Shown: positions 1 to 7,102 of the stretch, in pieces
Layout: each line of letters opens with the position of its first letter
Position numbering within the stretch: the first letter of the stretch is position 1
Translations under genes and position numbers: made by a program
The notes under the pieces: generated by a model
Told to the model about the DNA's origin: nothing
The model's input: the letters and a program-made list of their open reading frames with translations, nothing else
Databases searched by the model: none
Source: CAZSVI01 sp964610205
GTDB lineage: Bacteria > Bacillota > Clostridia > DSM-8532
DNA length: 15,780 bases
Assembly: GCA_964610205.1 (NCBI GenBank)
Contig: CAZSVI010000088.1
Span: 1-15,780 of the forward strand
Direction: 5' to 3'

Positions 1-589
1 ATTGCATGTCGCCGTATTCAATACCGTTATGGACCATTTTTACAAAATGGCCGGCACCGTTTTCACCCACCCAGTCGCAGCAGGGAGAACCATCCTCAAC
101 CCTGGCTGCGATTGCCTGGAGTATTGGTTTTACATGTTTCCATGCTTCAGGCGAACCTCCCGGCATGATACTGGGCCCTTTAAGTGCGCCTTCTTCACCG
201 CCTGATACTCCTGTACCGATATACAGCAACCCTTTTTCTTCTACATATTTCGCACGCCTTATGGTATCCGGGAAATGTGAGTTTCCACCATCGATAATAA
301 TGTCACCTTTTTCAAGGTAAGGTAACAGCATTTCGATGAAATCGTCAACCGGTTTTCCGGCTTTTACCATAAGCATAATCTTGCGTGGTTTTTTCAAGGA
401 ATCGGCCAACTCCTGCAGAGAGTGAGTACCAATTACATTTTTCCCCTTTGCCCGGCTATTAATGAAAGCGCTTACTTTTTCGGTAGTACGATTAAACACT
501 GAAACGCAAAAGCCCTTACTCTCCATATTCATAACCAGATTCTCACCCATTACCGCAAGTCCGACCAAACCAATATCCGCTTTGTTCAT
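1..589 (-). CDS. gnd: 6-phosphogluconate dehydrogenase, decarboxylating (3' end outside window)
   Basis: Cytosolic enzyme converting 6-phosphogluconate to ribulose 5-phosphate and CO2 with reduction of NAD(P)+. About 196 N-terminal codons of roughly 470 are present; the rest lies beyond position 1. Visible motifs are the Rossmann loop GLAVMG (about residues 8-13), IIIDGGNS, the substrate-binding segment KGPSIMPGGS, and the catalytic stretch KMVHNGIEYGDMQ at the edge. Its Lys184, Asn188 and Glu191 match the family's catalytic Lys, Asn and Glu. The ATG at 589 follows an AGGAGGA ribosome site (598-604) at 8-nt spacing. The gene starts 55 nt after the stop of the sugar kinase gene and is probably co-transcribed with it. 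Identification is firm; whether it prefers NADP+ or NAD+ cannot be read from this part. Confidence 0.97.
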   Translation of the reverse strand, partial: MNKADIGLVGLAVMGENLVMNMESKGFCVSVFNRTTEKVSAFINSRAKGKNVIGTHSLQELADSLKKPRKIMLMVKAGKPVDDFIEMLLPYLEKGDIIIDGGNSHFPDTIRRAKYVEEKGLLYIGTGVSGGEEGALKGPSIMPGGSPEAWKHVKPILQAIAARVEDGSPCCDWVGENGAGHFVKMVHNGIEYGDMQ

Positions 590-644
590 TTTAAAAATCC
601 TCCTAACCTAACATAAATTAATTACAATCGTTTTCAATTGCCGC

Positions 645-1718
645 TTAACGCTTTACACGCGCATTCCCTTTCCAGACGCTCCATACCTGCTCTTCATCCG
701 CCGGCTGCGCATAATCGGTAAGAAAAGTAGTAGCCATTGCCCCGGTTGCCCAGGCAAACTGAATCCATTTTTCAGGTTCCCAGCCCTTCAGAATCGAGTA
801 AAGAAGGCCGCCTACAAATCCATCTCCTCCGCCGATACGATCTATGACAGATATTTCACGGGAGTCAACAATATGCCAGTTTTCACCTTCAAGCATTATT
901 GCCCCCCAAAGATGGCTGTTAGTGCTGACAACCTGACGCAGCGTGGTGGCAAACACCGATGCGTTTGGAAATTTCGCCTTTACGCGGCCAATCATTTCTT
1001 TAAAGCTTTCAATTTTATCACCGATATTCTTACCTCCGGCTTCAGGCCCTTCAATTCCAAGACAGAGCTGGAAGTCCTCTTCATTTCCCACAAGAATATC
1101 AGAAATTCCGGCAATTTCAGCAAAGATATCGCCAAGCTCCTTTTCGCGGTTTTTCCAGAAGGTTGCCCGATAATTCAGATCAAAAGATATCCTTGTCCCA
1201 TATTTTTTTGCGTTTCTTGCCAGTTCAAGGCAAAATACACCCGTATCAGGAGATAACGCCGCTATAAGCCCCGAAAGATGAAGAATCTGAACACCCTCCT
1301 TAACAAAAAGTTTCTCCAGATCAAAGTCTTTTACATTGAGCGTGCGTCCCACTTCTCCGGCACGGTCGTTATGAACCCTGGGCCCCCTGGAGCCAAAGCC
1401 GCTGTCGGCGATATTGAACTGATGACGGTAACCCCATGGGCCTCCCTGGGGAACTTCCCTGCCTTCATATTCCATATGCCGGCTTGCAAGGTTATCCTTT
1501 ATTAAGCGGGCTACGGGACTATCCTTTACAAACGTTGTAAGCACCTTTACCTGCAGACCCAGATATGAAGAAATACTTGCAACATTTGTTTCCGCGCTTG
1601 TAACCTGCATGTCAAATGTACCGCTGCAGTATACAGGCTGAGCGTTGGCTGGTGTGATCCTGACTCCCATACTGGTTGGAACAACCATGGAGTACTTGAA
1701 GTTTTCCTTTAATTGCAT
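645..1718 (-). CDS. PfkB-family sugar kinase, 2-dehydro-3-deoxygluconokinase-like
   Basis: ATP-dependent ribokinase-fold kinase of 357 residues. FDLNYR (179-184), NEEDF (212-216) and the C-terminal DRIGGGD signature (293-299, the Asp being the expected catalytic base) resemble KDG kinases; RGPRVHNDRAGE fits the sugar-contacting region of that group. The reading frame is open upstream to 1781, but the ATG at 1718 is chosen because an AAGGAGGA site (1726-1733) precedes it by 7 nt. It is upstream of gnd in the same direction, which suggests sugar-acid use feeding the pentose phosphate pathway. True KDG kinase makes an Entner-Doudoroff intermediate, not the Gnd substrate, so a gluconate-type substrate is also possible. 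Family assignment is strong; substrate is an inference. Confidence 0.85.
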   Translation of the reverse strand: MQLKENFKYSMVVPTSMGVRITPANAQPVYCSGTFDMQVTSAETNVASISSYLGLQVKVLTTFVKDSPVARLIKDNLASRHMEYEGREVPQGGPWGYRHQFNIADSGFGSRGPRVHNDRAGEVGRTLNVKDFDLEKLFVKEGVQILHLSGLIAALSPDTGVFCLELARNAKKYGTRISFDLNYRATFWKNREKELGDIFAEIAGISDILVGNEEDFQLCLGIEGPEAGGKNIGDKIESFKEMIGRVKAKFPNASVFATTLRQVVSTNSHLWGAIMLEGENWHIVDSREISVIDRIGGGDGFVGGLLYSILKGWEPEKWIQFAWATGAMATTFLTDYAQPADEEQVWSVWKGNARVKR

Positions 1719-1840
1719 TGAGACATCCTCCTTTATTTTAAGGGGCGCAAAGATTACTCCGCACAGGGTATTGAACAGCACCCCGTTATTACATTGTTAA
1801 TAAACTTATCCAATACCTGTTTTTAATTTTACATGAAGAT

Positions 1841-1869
1841 ATTATACACTATATTCTATATTTACGTCT
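1841..1869 (-). promoter_or_regulatory. Weak candidate promoter for the kinase-gnd pair
   Basis: On the minus strand a perfect TATAAT (1841-1846) lies about 120 nt upstream of the kinase start. The region 17 nt further up (AGACGT) is a poor -35, so this is a tentative call resting almost wholly on the -10 box. Confidence 0.3.
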
Positions 1870-1933
1870 TGTTTTCATTGCTATTTTTTAAAAATCTTTT
1901 TTATCTGTGTTATGTTCAAAGATTATTTCCGCA

Positions 1934-1946
1934 GCTTGACAAGCTT
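1934..1946. promoter_or_regulatory. 13-bp palindrome AGCTTGACAAGCT, possible operator
   Basis: AGCTTG and CAAGCT are perfect inverted arms around one central base. It lies in the 290-bp region between the Phd-Uma2 gene and the kinase, about 90 bp upstream of the candidate kinase promoter. The rest of this region is AT-rich with no other clear feature. Role as an operator is only a guess from symmetry and position. Confidence 0.25.
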
Positions 1947-2007
1947 TCATAAAATGTTTTCAAACACATGAAGCATAGTCATAGCCGAGAACAAATATTG
2001 ATAAATA

Positions 2008-2736
2008 TCAGTCTGAAAACATATCATCCAGGGCAACCTGAAGCCCATTGAAATAATACGATTGAACATATGCACTGGCGCCTTTTCCATATGCAATACT
2101 ATTTACAATATCATTATTGTCAAGAGAATAAACCATCGTTTGACTATTCTGCGGATCGACAATCCAATATTCTCTTACGCCGCATTGCTTATACAAATCA
2201 AGCTTTTTCAGCATGTCTTTACTTCTGGTAGATGGAGATAAAACTTCTATAACTAAAGTGGGAATCCCTTTGTACTTATCCTTTTTATCAATGTTTTCCT
2301 TATCACACATCACAATGATGTCAGGTTGGACAACACAAATGTTATTCTCCGCTTTAAAAAAAGTTATATCAAACGGTGACGTAAGAGGTATACATTTCTT
2401 TCCTTTAAACCAATTATAAAAAGCTCCATGAATCTCGTGCACAATATGCTGATGTTTATAAGAAGGTGAGGCAAGATTGTAAATTACTCCGTCAATCAAT
2501 TCAAACCGCTGTTCTGATGCTTCAACAAGTTCAAGAAATTCTTCATAGGTTACCCAGCCTCCGTTAGTCCTGTATTCGGCAGCACCTTCCTTGACTCTGT
2601 TACTGTCCGGGTTCTCACAAGATATAATTCTGGCGACATCCCGTCCTTTTTTTGTAACAATAATTTCTTCATTTACCTCAACATATTTCAAATACCTTCC
2701 GAAATTATTCTGAACCTTCGTGGATGGAACCCGCAT
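2008..2736 (-). CDS. Phd/YefM antitoxin domain fused to a Uma2-family (DUF820) nuclease-like domain
   Basis: 242-residue two-domain protein. Residues 1 to about 45 read like the Phd/YefM antitoxin fold (RVPSTKVQNNFGRYLKYV, then EIIVTKKGRDVARI), which binds DNA as a dimer. Residues about 60-240 are a Uma2 domain of the PD-(D/E)XK superfamily, with FELIDG (Glu79), QPDI (Asp139), VIEVLSPSTRSKD (Glu164) and EYWIVDP. Uma2 proteins have putative nuclease activity but poorly known biology. A GTG in frame at 2745 is possible, but that codon lies inside the GAGGTG ribosome site (2743-2748), so the ATG at 2736 is preferred. No partner toxin gene flanks it. It has its own strong promoter. Domain calls are good; function is unknown. 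Confidence 0.85.
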   Translation of the reverse strand: MRVPSTKVQNNFGRYLKYVEVNEEIIVTKKGRDVARIISCENPDSNRVKEGAAEYRTNGGWVTYEEFLELVEASEQRFELIDGVIYNLASPSYKHQHIVHEIHGAFYNWFKGKKCIPLTSPFDITFFKAENNICVVQPDIIVMCDKENIDKKDKYKGIPTLVIEVLSPSTRSKDMLKKLDLYKQCGVREYWIVDPQNSQTMVYSLDNNDIVNSIAYGKGASAYVQSYYFNGLQVALDDMFSD

Positions 2737-2768
2737 CACAATCACCTCATTTTAACTATTATATTCAT

Positions 2769-2797
2769 ATTATATCTTTATTTAGGTAATTCGTCAA
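2769..2797 (-). promoter_or_regulatory. Sigma-A promoter of the Phd-Uma2 gene
   Basis: Minus-strand TTGACG (2792-2797), exactly 17 nt, TATAAT (2769-2774). It overlaps the apparent stop codon of the upstream DUF4097 gene and leaves a leader of about 26 nt before the ATG at 2736. A second TATAAT follows a few bases downstream without a matching -35. This makes the Phd-Uma2 gene independently transcribed. Confidence 0.75.
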
Positions 2798-3866
2798 TNN
2801 NNNNNNNNNNNNNNNNNNNNNNNNNNNNNNNNNNNNNNNNNNNNNNNNNNNNNNNNNNNNNNNNNNNNNNNNNNNNNNNNNNNNNNNNNNNNNNNNNNTT
2901 TCCGGATGTAGTACTTATGTAAATACTACCGTCTCCGTTTCCAACCTGGCCTTTCAACTCGTTGTTCTTCGAAGTGGAAATTTTAACAGGAAAGTCCTTT
3001 ATATCAATGCCTCCCGACATTGATTTGGCTTCAATGCTAAACTCACTGTCATGAGGAATGGCAAGTTTTACTTTTCCAGAAACATTTCTGGCCTTGAATG
3101 TATTAAAACTGTTATCGAATGCAGCATTGATTTCACCTGAAGCCGACTCAATATCCGCACTTTCCGCGATCATTTTTATTTCTATTCGACCGGATACTGT
3201 TTTAGCGTTAATTGTTCGGGATACAACCGAGCCGACAGTAATTCTGCCCGAAGTAGAACGAAAATTCCCTTCATCGCATTCAATTTTGTCTATACTGCTT
3301 TTTCCGGATATTGAATGTGTACTGAACATTCCGCCGGCTGCGACTTTTCCTATTTCTATTCCTCCGGAGGTGGTCTGCAACCCGACTTTATCTCCGGTTA
3401 TCGAATCTGCGGCAATTTTTCCGGAAACACTGCTGATTTCAAGTTGCCCATCCCAGTTACCGGGTACATAAACATCCAGAGTGGCGTTCCCGGAAATAGA
3501 TAATTGCGTATTTTTCGGATATACAATTCTTACAGAAACTATCGATCCGTCTTCCTTTACTTCCAGATACGGAACCGCATCCTCGTCCCTTGTTGTAAAA
3601 TTTCCGTAAAAATGCGCCCTTACCTGCTCTTCATCATGGGTATACACATTAATACCCGAACTGACAGAGCGAATTGAAATCTTATTACGGTTTTTTGTTG
3701 AAATCTCAGAAGTCTCATCAATTTCACCGTCACTTGAATTTTTAGTATTCTGTTTCGTAATAGTTCCCCCGTTTATTTCCCTCGCTATGGAAAAACCTCC
3801 CAAAACCAATCCGATAAGAATAATAAACCCTATAACAGGTAAAATATTTCTTCCTCTCTCATTCAT
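2778..3866 (-). CDS. DUF4097-family membrane-anchored beta-repeat protein, interrupted by an assembly gap
   Basis: Residues 9-28 form one N-terminal hydrophobic segment (signal anchor). The outside part is a series of about 20-residue beta-strand repeats, each with a V/TSG or ISG turn: VSGKI, TSGGIEIG, SISGKSSI, STSGRITVG, TVSGRIEIK, SASGEI, NVSGKVKL, SMSGGIDI. This is the pattern of the DUF4097 adhesin-like family, predicted to form a beta-helix; its role is unknown, though family members are often linked to envelope stress. The ATG at 3866 follows a GGAGG site. The last part is unreliable: 100 Ns interrupt it, and the final IDELPK before the stop at 2778-2780 is in frame only if the true gap length keeps the frame. 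The C-terminus should be treated as unresolved. Confidence 0.8.
   Translation of the reverse strand: MNERGRNILPVIGFIILIGLVLGGFSIAREINGGTITKQNTKNSSDGEIDETSEISTKNRNKISIRSVSSGINVYTHDEEQVRAHFYGNFTTRDEDAVPYLEVKEDGSIVSVRIVYPKNTQLSISGNATLDVYVPGNWDGQLEISSVSGKIAADSITGDKVGLQTTSGGIEIGKVAAGGMFSTHSISGKSSIDKIECDEGNFRSTSGRITVGSVVSRTINAKTVSGRIEIKMIAESADIESASGEINAAFDNSFNTFKARNVSGKVKLAIPHDSEFSIEAKSMSGGIDIKDFPVKISTSKNNELKGQVGNGDGSIYISTTSGXXXXXXXXXXXXXXXXXXXXXXXXXXXXXXXXXXIDELPK
2799..2898. other. Assembly gap (100 Ns)
   Basis: Exactly 100 consecutive Ns, the usual placeholder for a scaffold gap of unknown length. It falls in the repetitive 3' part of the DUF4097 gene, so repeat units or even other sequence may be missing. 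Distances across it should not be trusted. Confidence 0.98.
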
Positions 3867-3947
3867 TGTAAATCCCTCCTGGTTTCCTTTTGCACGGATA
3901 ATACTATTCTTTGATTCAGTTGTATCACAAAAGACACCTGTCCTTCA

Positions 3948-3980
3948 AGGGACTTAATGAAACTCTAATATAACTCTAAT
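3948..3980 (-). promoter_or_regulatory. Three direct repeats with 11-bp spacing, candidate response-regulator site
   Basis: Read on the minus strand: ATTAGAGTTAT, ATTAGAGTTTC, then ATTAAGTCCCT. The units start 11 bp apart, one helical turn, which is the layout bound by OmpR/PhoB-type regulators. The site lies 82-114 bp upstream of the DUF4097 start, a suitable activator position. No two-component genes are in the window, so the regulator is unknown. Confidence 0.35.
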
Positions 3981-3989
3981 TGTATTACG

Positions 3990-4011
3990 AAAAAACGGCC
4001 ATAAGACCGTT
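3990..4011 (-). terminator. Intrinsic terminator of the ABC exporter operon
   Basis: In the minus-strand RNA AACGGUC pairs with GGCCGUU (one G-U pair) around a UUAU loop (3994-4011) and runs directly into a U tract (3990-3995). It is about 160 nt after the permease stop and before the DUF4097 gene, separating the two transcription units. Confidence 0.8.
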
Positions 4012-4111
4012 CCGGTAAACTTAATTCCTATATATTCATTCTCAGTATTACAAATACACTTCCTTGGTGTTGTGGGCTGCATACCCTAAAGTTTTAACTG
4101 TTACAGGCCGC

Positions 4112-4173
4112 TAGGAGTCCGCTCGGAAAGTCAAGCACGCAGCTTTTCGCCCATTTTCCCGAGCGCACTCCTA
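4112..4173. repeat. 62-bp imperfect palindrome overlapping the permease stop codon
   Basis: TAGGAGT (4112-4118) pairs with ACTCCTA (4167-4173), and GCTCGG (4121-4126) with CCGAGC (4159-4164), with 2-nt internal loops between the stems. The TAG stop of the permease gene is inside the right arm. No U tract follows on either strand, so it is not a simple terminator. It could be an mRNA 3'-end stabiliser or a REP-like palindromic element. Confidence 0.6.
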
Positions 4174-5724
4174 ATTTGTTTCAATGTCTTTGAATATACC
4201 TTTGGCGGCAAAGAAAAGACCTGCGGCTGCTATTACATTCCACATCGTTACCGCCAGTACCGAAACCACTTCGTTTCTGAACGCAACTGTGGAAATAATC
4301 ATAAGAATTATCCCCGGGGCAATGACAAAAACAGAAACAAAAAGCTTTATAAATATATGCATCGCTTTACTGTGAATGCTTCCGAACAACCGTCGGGAAA
4401 CAATATCCCCGTAAATATATACCGCTCCGTACAGGGTATAGCTTATTATACATAACACAATAACCAAAGGGCTTGTATCATAGACAAAATACGCTATAAT
4501 AAACAGCAGAACTCCATCCAGCATATTTTTCAGATTTTCGGTCATGGTTGCGAACAACAGTTTCCTGCCATTTGGTTCGGGTATCAGAAAAATATATGGC
4601 TTATCCATCTCCATAGGCCATTTCCCCTGAATCACAAAGAAAAACAGCATATAAATACTGAAAAACAGAGTCAGGAATATACTTCCCCCCCCATTCGGCA
4701 TGATATATTTAAACCCTATACCGGCAATGACAATGATAATAGTGGCCTTGTCAAAGAAAAGAAAAAGGCTTGTTTTCCGGTATTCCAGAAGGTTTTTCTG
4801 AAAAATAGCCGCTGCTCCGGTTAAAGTAAAACTTCCTTTGACTTTTCGCACTTTTTGCATCCTGGTACCCCGGCCTTCACGTTTTGCCTTTATACGCTGC
4901 TCAGAGTGCTCCGTTGCTACAAGCACATCCTCATAGTAATCCATATTTGTTCTGTACAGTATTACTACAAAAGCGGCAATAATGCCCATAAGGATAAAAA
5001 TACTTACATAAAAAACCGAACCGATCCCATCTACCGCAGCGGAAGCAATACCTCTCAACTGCCCGACAAAAGGAATCCATGTGAAAAATCCGGAACCCAG
5101 ATAATCTGTTACTGCTTCTATAAGAGAACCTTTTTTAACAAGCTGCGCAGCAAAACCAAGAGCAAATAGAACCATCAAGGCATCAAGCACATGCTTGGCC
5201 ATAATCCTCCGGGTTTTTCTTTCGGACGCATATATATAAAGAATCATCCCTAATATCGGATACAGCAGCGAATAAAACAGCACGGTCAGAAGAATCATCC
5301 ACACCCCATAACTTTGGAGCATGAAGTTATTCTTAATATTCGGAATCTGAAAAATAGTAAAAAGAACAATAAGCAATGAGGTTCCCGCATGTTTTATAAA
5401 CCCGTATAACAGTACCCGGCTAGGCGTGATGGGGGCTGTAAATACAAAATTAACGTCTGAAAAACGAAAATAGGAACTCCCCTTTTCTATCCCCTGCCGC
5501 AAGCTGAAATATAAAACAATAATAATAAGCCCGGTAAATATAGCTGTAAACATCTCACCGGATCCATGCCGGACAATGCCGGAAGGCATTATCAGAGCAG
5601 CAATAATTGACCCTACCATTAATATCCCTATCAGGATATAACCAACAAGAGCAAGCGGTTTTTGTGCCAGACCACGGATTATGTTTTTAAGCTGCTTACG
5701 GAGGATATAAAACAATGAACTCAT
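4171..5724 (-). CDS. ABC exporter permease, putative ABC_export family
   Basis: 517-residue polytopic membrane protein with about a dozen hydrophobic stretches, clearest at about 24-48, 57-76, 140-167, 178-196 and 235-257, and a second cluster from 320 to the C-terminus. The segment FRFSDVNFVFTAPITPSRVL (about 87-106) and the split into two membrane halves joined by a basic region (about 270-300) resemble the putative ABC exporter permeases of Firmicutes. The start codon overlaps the stop of the ATPase gene by ATGA (5721-5724), and an AAGGAG site lies just upstream inside that gene, pointing to coupled translation. It would form the membrane pore of the exporter; the substrate is not evident. 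Confidence 0.82.
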   Translation of the reverse strand: MSSLFYILRKQLKNIIRGLAQKPLALVGYILIGILMVGSIIAALIMPSGIVRHGSGEMFTAIFTGLIIIVLYFSLRQGIEKGSSYFRFSDVNFVFTAPITPSRVLLYGFIKHAGTSLLIVLFTIFQIPNIKNNFMLQSYGVWMILLTVLFYSLLYPILGMILYIYASERKTRRIMAKHVLDALMVLFALGFAAQLVKKGSLIEAVTDYLGSGFFTWIPFVGQLRGIASAAVDGIGSVFYVSIFILMGIIAAFVVILYRTNMDYYEDVLVATEHSEQRIKAKREGRGTRMQKVRKVKGSFTLTGAAAIFQKNLLEYRKTSLFLFFDKATIIIVIAGIGFKYIMPNGGGSIFLTLFFSIYMLFFFVIQGKWPMEMDKPYIFLIPEPNGRKLLFATMTENLKNMLDGVLLFIIAYFVYDTSPLVIVLCIISYTLYGAVYIYGDIVSRRLFGSIHSKAMHIFIKLFVSVFVIAPGIILMIISTVAFRNEVVSVLAVTMWNVIAAAGLFFAAKGIFKDIETN

Positions 5725-6431
5725 ACGCTTGTATCTCCTTCCGTGACGCTGAAAAACACTTTTTCAAGAGATTCGTTTTTATCCTCCATCTCTTTCCGGG
5801 TTCGGCTTAATACCACTTTTCCCTTATTCATAATCAGAACCCTGTCCCACACTCCCTCAATACTGTCTATAATATGCGTACTGATTAACAAGGCGCAGCC
5901 CTGTTTCTTCAACTCAAGGAAGATATGCTTAAGTTCCTTTATGGCTTTCGGATCAAGCCCCATCATGGGTTCATCAAGCATTAACATTTGCGGTTTTATA
6001 AGAAGTGCGCAGCATATACTCACCTTCTGCTGCATTCCTTTTGACAATTCCTTACCAAGCTTGTCTTTTTTATCGGCAAGCTCAAAGCGGGATAAAAGGC
6101 TTTCAGCATGCTCCTTCCAACTGTCACCAAGCTGGTAAGCCCGGGAAATAAACTCCATATGCTCCCATACCGTCAGATACTCATAAACCGCCGCCGCTTC
6201 CGGAACATATCCGAATATTTTCTTTGCGTCTATCGCTTTATTGGGATTTCCGCCAATCAGGATGGCCCCGTCGAATTTCAGCAGCCCGGCTATTGATTTG
6301 ATTGTTGTGCTCTTGCCTGCCCCGTTCGGACCCAGCAAGACACCGATTTCACCTCTGTTTATTTCGAAGCTTATATTGTCAACTGCCAATACCTTCTCGT
6401 AACGTTTGGTAAGTCCTCTTACATTAAGCAT
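5721..6431 (-). CDS. ABC transporter ATP-binding protein
   Basis: 236-residue nucleotide-binding subunit that powers the adjoining permease. Walker A GPNGAGKST (34-42), signature LSKGM (129-133), Walker B MLMLDEP (149-155), D-loop GLD (158-160) and the H-loop His186 are intact, so it should be an active ATPase. The Q-loop region reads GYVPEAAAVY, with Glu at the usual Gln position, a variant common in exporter ATPases of this type. The ATG at 6431 follows an AGGAG site. It is first in a two-gene operon with its own promoter and a downstream terminator. Such ATPase-permease pairs commonly act in self-protection or lipid/peptide export; which applies here is unknown. Confidence 0.93.
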   Translation of the reverse strand: MLNVRGLTKRYEKVLAVDNISFEINRGEIGVLLGPNGAGKSTTIKSIAGLLKFDGAILIGGNPNKAIDAKKIFGYVPEAAAVYEYLTVWEHMEFISRAYQLGDSWKEHAESLLSRFELADKKDKLGKELSKGMQQKVSICCALLIKPQMLMLDEPMMGLDPKAIKELKHIFLELKKQGCALLISTHIIDSIEGVWDRVLIMNKGKVVLSRTRKEMEDKNESLEKVFFSVTEGDTSV

Positions 6432-6465
6432 ATCTCCTGCATCCCTTCATACCAATATCTGCTAC

Positions 6466-6494
6466 ATTATACTACAGCAACTTTTTTAATTCAA
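6466..6494 (-). promoter_or_regulatory. Sigma-A promoter of the ABC exporter operon
   Basis: Minus-strand TTGAAT (6489-6494), exactly 17 nt, TATAAT (6466-6471). It is between the SEC-C gene and the ATPase gene, 35 nt from the start codon at 6431. Confidence 0.8.
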
Positions 6495-6548
6495 GCGTAT
6501 TACCAATACAACACAGCGGGTGCTTTAATGTTAATGCGCGTATCGGTT

Positions 6549-7043
6549 TTAAGCGCCGCAGCACTTTTTATATTTTTTACCGCTGCCGCAGGGACAGGGA
6601 TCATTCCGTCCGACTTTCTCAACCGTAATATGGCTGTCTTCATGAAGTTTCATACGGATGTCCTTTTTCTTCTCATCACCTAACAAGCCGTCCCAATGGG
6701 GAAGCGTGTACAACCAGTCGGCTTTCGCCTTGAGCATGTTATAATACAGTTTCTCGTAATCCATTGTAATATCCAGGGAAGTATCCTCATTCAATTCCTC
6801 CAGGTTCAATTTGTCTTCAAGGCTGGAATTGATTCCATCCAGAAAGCCGGTAAATGTTAAGGTATCCATCGCAAAATGATCGGCCAGATCCTTTAAACTT
6901 CCTGCCAGACTCTTTTGTTCCCGCTCAAGAATTTCATTATACGCTTTTGTCTCTTTCATTATATAATCCTGAAAGAACTCACCGTATGTACCGGCACGTT
7001 GATTCTCCTCCAATTTGTCCTTCCACTCCTGATATAACCCCAT
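6549..7043 (-). CDS. Small SEC-C motif protein of unknown function
   Basis: 164 residues. The C-terminal 20 or so residues hold a complete zinc-binding SEC-C motif (GRNDPCPCGSGKKYKKCC), known from the end of SecA and from many unrelated small proteins. The preceding part (about 1-140) is charged and probably mostly helical, with aromatic residues; I do not recognise it. A TTG in frame at 7061 is rejected because the AAGGAG site (7052-7057) lies downstream of it and fits the ATG at 7043 with 8-nt spacing. It begins 59 nt after argS in the same direction and may be read from the argS transcript. The motif suggests metal-dependent binding to protein or nucleic acid. Confidence 0.8.
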   Translation of the reverse strand: MGLYQEWKDKLEENQRAGTYGEFFQDYIMKETKAYNEILEREQKSLAGSLKDLADHFAMDTLTFTGFLDGINSSLEDKLNLEELNEDTSLDITMDYEKLYYNMLKAKADWLYTLPHWDGLLGDEKKKDIRMKLHEDSHITVEKVGRNDPCPCGSGKKYKKCCGA

Positions 7044-7102
7044 TGTTTTTTCTCCTTTCAAGCTAAACCATTGATTAATTAAAGTAGCAACCGGCCCTGC
7101 CG

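Noticed and set aside
6..320. Plus-strand frames at the window start
   Set aside because: Antisense to gnd, whose motifs are intact on the minus strand.
873..1256. 127-codon plus-strand open frame opposite the sugar kinase
   Set aside because: Antisense to a clear PfkB-family gene, cysteine- and aromatic-rich like a reverse-strand artefact, no ribosome site.
1585..1718. Sugar kinase thought broken because it lacks a canonical GGAPANVA-type N-terminal signature
   Set aside because: Divergence there is normal in the KDG-kinase-like branch, and DRIGGGD plus FDLNYR are intact.
3058..3471. 137-codon plus-strand frame opposite DUF4097
   Set aside because: Its repetitive Ser/Pro/Ile pattern is only the complement of the beta-repeats of the real gene.
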